This document shows positions 63,430-64,000 of a stretch of 64,000 nucleotides of DNA, in pieces. The position numbers were made by a program, and so were the translations under genes. The notes beneath the pieces were generated by a model. It saw only the letters and a list, made by a program, of their open reading frames with translations. It had not been told where the DNA came from and did no database searches. Source of the stretch: Tupaia tana (taxonomy: Eukaryota; Chordata; Mammalia; Scandentia; Tupaiidae); contig JAKSZU010000020.1 of NCBI GenBank assembly GCA_026018925.1, positions 43,245,102-43,309,101 on the forward strand, in the 5' to 3' direction. How positions within the stretch are numbered: the first letter of the stretch is position 1; the number at the start of each line of letters is the position of its first letter.

Positions 63430-64000
63430 ATTTATGGTAACAAAATTCTATGAGATATAAGAGAAAAGAGACACAGCTCCAAGAGATGAGGAAGTCCTTC
63501 CACGATATGAAAGAAGAATTGGACACCATAAAAAAGAATCAGATGGAACTGTTAGATATGAAGGTTGTATGTAATACAGGAAATCAAAACCTCCCTCAAA
63601 AGTATTAAAAGCAGGGGGAACCAGCAGTTAGCGTAATGGCTATGTCGCTGGACTCCCACATAGTCTACTGCGGTTCGCGTCCCGGACCCGGTGGCTTAAA
63701 AACTCACGCCGGGCGCGTGTGCGTGTGTTCCCAAGATCCCGAGAGGAGAATGGAGGAGAAGAGATTGCAGCATGACCATCCCCCCTGGGGGGTGATTTCT
63801 CGCTTTCTGTCTCTATGTCTCTCTCTGTCTGTCTGGTGAGCGCAAGCGCCCTATAGCGAAAACCTCTCCAAAAAAAAAGTATTAAAAGCAGGTTAGACCA
63901 CGCAGAAGATCAAATCTCAGAAGTAGAAGACAAAACCAGTGACCTATAAAAAATTTAAAAAAAAATACTGAGAAAACAGCCAAGAAAATTGAAGATACTA
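63430..64000 (+). pseudogene. L1 ORF1 fragment, broken
   Basis: Translation gives MKEELDTIKKNQMELLDMK (about 63508) in one frame and IKTSLKS, then IKSRLDHAEDQISEVEDK around and after the SINE in a shifted frame. This is the coiled-coil/early RRM part of L1 ORF1 (RNA-binding chaperone of LINE-1). A frameshift, a stop after SDL and a SINE inactivate it. Confidence 0.78.
63616..63877 (+). mobile_element. Long-form SINE inside L1 ORF1
   Basis: Near-consensus copy with CpGs retained. Perfect 15-bp TSD agtattaaaagcagg at 63601-63615 and 63878-63892. Confidence 0.97.

Larger units (their letters stand above)
62452..64000 (+). mobile_element. 5' portion of an L1 (continues past the window)
   Basis: 62452-63090 is pyrimidine-rich 5' UTR-like DNA with the motif GTGAGAATCCATCCAGGCAG at 62478 and GTGAGAATTCATCCAGGCAG near 62780, each followed by CTGCTGTCCTG.ACCTTC about 300 bp apart. 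ORF1-like sequence follows from about 63400. The start is uncertain. Confidence 0.65.

Noticed and set aside
1-64000. A new bacterial or phage-type defence or biosynthetic system
   Set aside because: The sequence is mammalian noncoding DNA with L1, MIR, L2, MaLR and SINE content. There are no operons, ribosome-binding sites or compact genes.

Overview
This window reads as nuclear DNA of a placental mammal, and I find no protein-coding gene, structural RNA gene, CRISPR array or operon in it. It is an intergenic or intronic stretch dominated by interspersed repeats. The evidence is L1 fragments with mammalian ORF1/ORF2 signatures, scattered MIR and L2 relics, MaLR-type LTRs, many microsatellites, and about fifty copies of a tRNA-headed SINE on both strands.

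The SINE comes in a long form of about 250-270 bp and a short form of about 130-190 bp. The long form has a tRNA-like head with A and B boxes, a middle section with a C-run/T/G-run hairpin, a CT-rich stretch, a CCTATAGC motif and a poly(A) tail. The short form has a similar head joined directly to a CT-rich stretch and a TGGTCAAATT(A) tail. Many copies have clear target-site duplications (TSDs) of 10-19 bp, so they moved by L1-type retrotransposition. The SINE does not resemble Alu, B1/B2/ID, carnivore CAN, bovid, equid or lagomorph SINEs as I know them. One older element (690-985, minus) looks like a 7SL-derived, Alu-like sequence; if real it points to Euarchontoglires, and by exclusion a dermopteran would be a candidate. 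The species call is low confidence.

Layout. 0-6 kb: SINEs, an 80-bp mariner-type miniature element, an old L1 3' end broken by SINEs, and a 5'-inverted (twin-primed) L1 with a perfect 16-bp TSD. 6-20 kb: repeat-poorer, GC-richer DNA with a diverged local duplication (7.46/9.28 kb), a CpG-rich patch at 12.1-12.4 kb, a 51-bp tandem duplication, and a SINE carrying a 62-bp insert copied from 0.7 kb upstream. 20-35 kb: old L1, MIR and L2 relics, short and long SINEs, and an AT-rich repeat-free block (28.5-29.06 kb) that looks like a conserved enhancer candidate. 35-48 kb: nested MaLR LTRs, a SINE swollen by a CA-rich microsatellite, L1 3' ends, the second 80-bp mariner-type copy, and SINE-into-SINE and SINE-into-L1 nesting. 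48-62 kb: mostly unassigned sequence, another repeat-free AT-rich block (50.8-51.5 kb), nested SINEs and a third copy of a second miniature element family. 62.45-64 kb: the 5' end of an L1 with a duplicated promoter-like motif and a broken ORF1, running off the window.

There is no gene system to describe. The interest lies in the mobile-element record: insertion order, two miniature DNA-transposon families, a templated insertion and possible regulatory blocks. Repeat family assignments come from reading and memory, not from a repeat library search.
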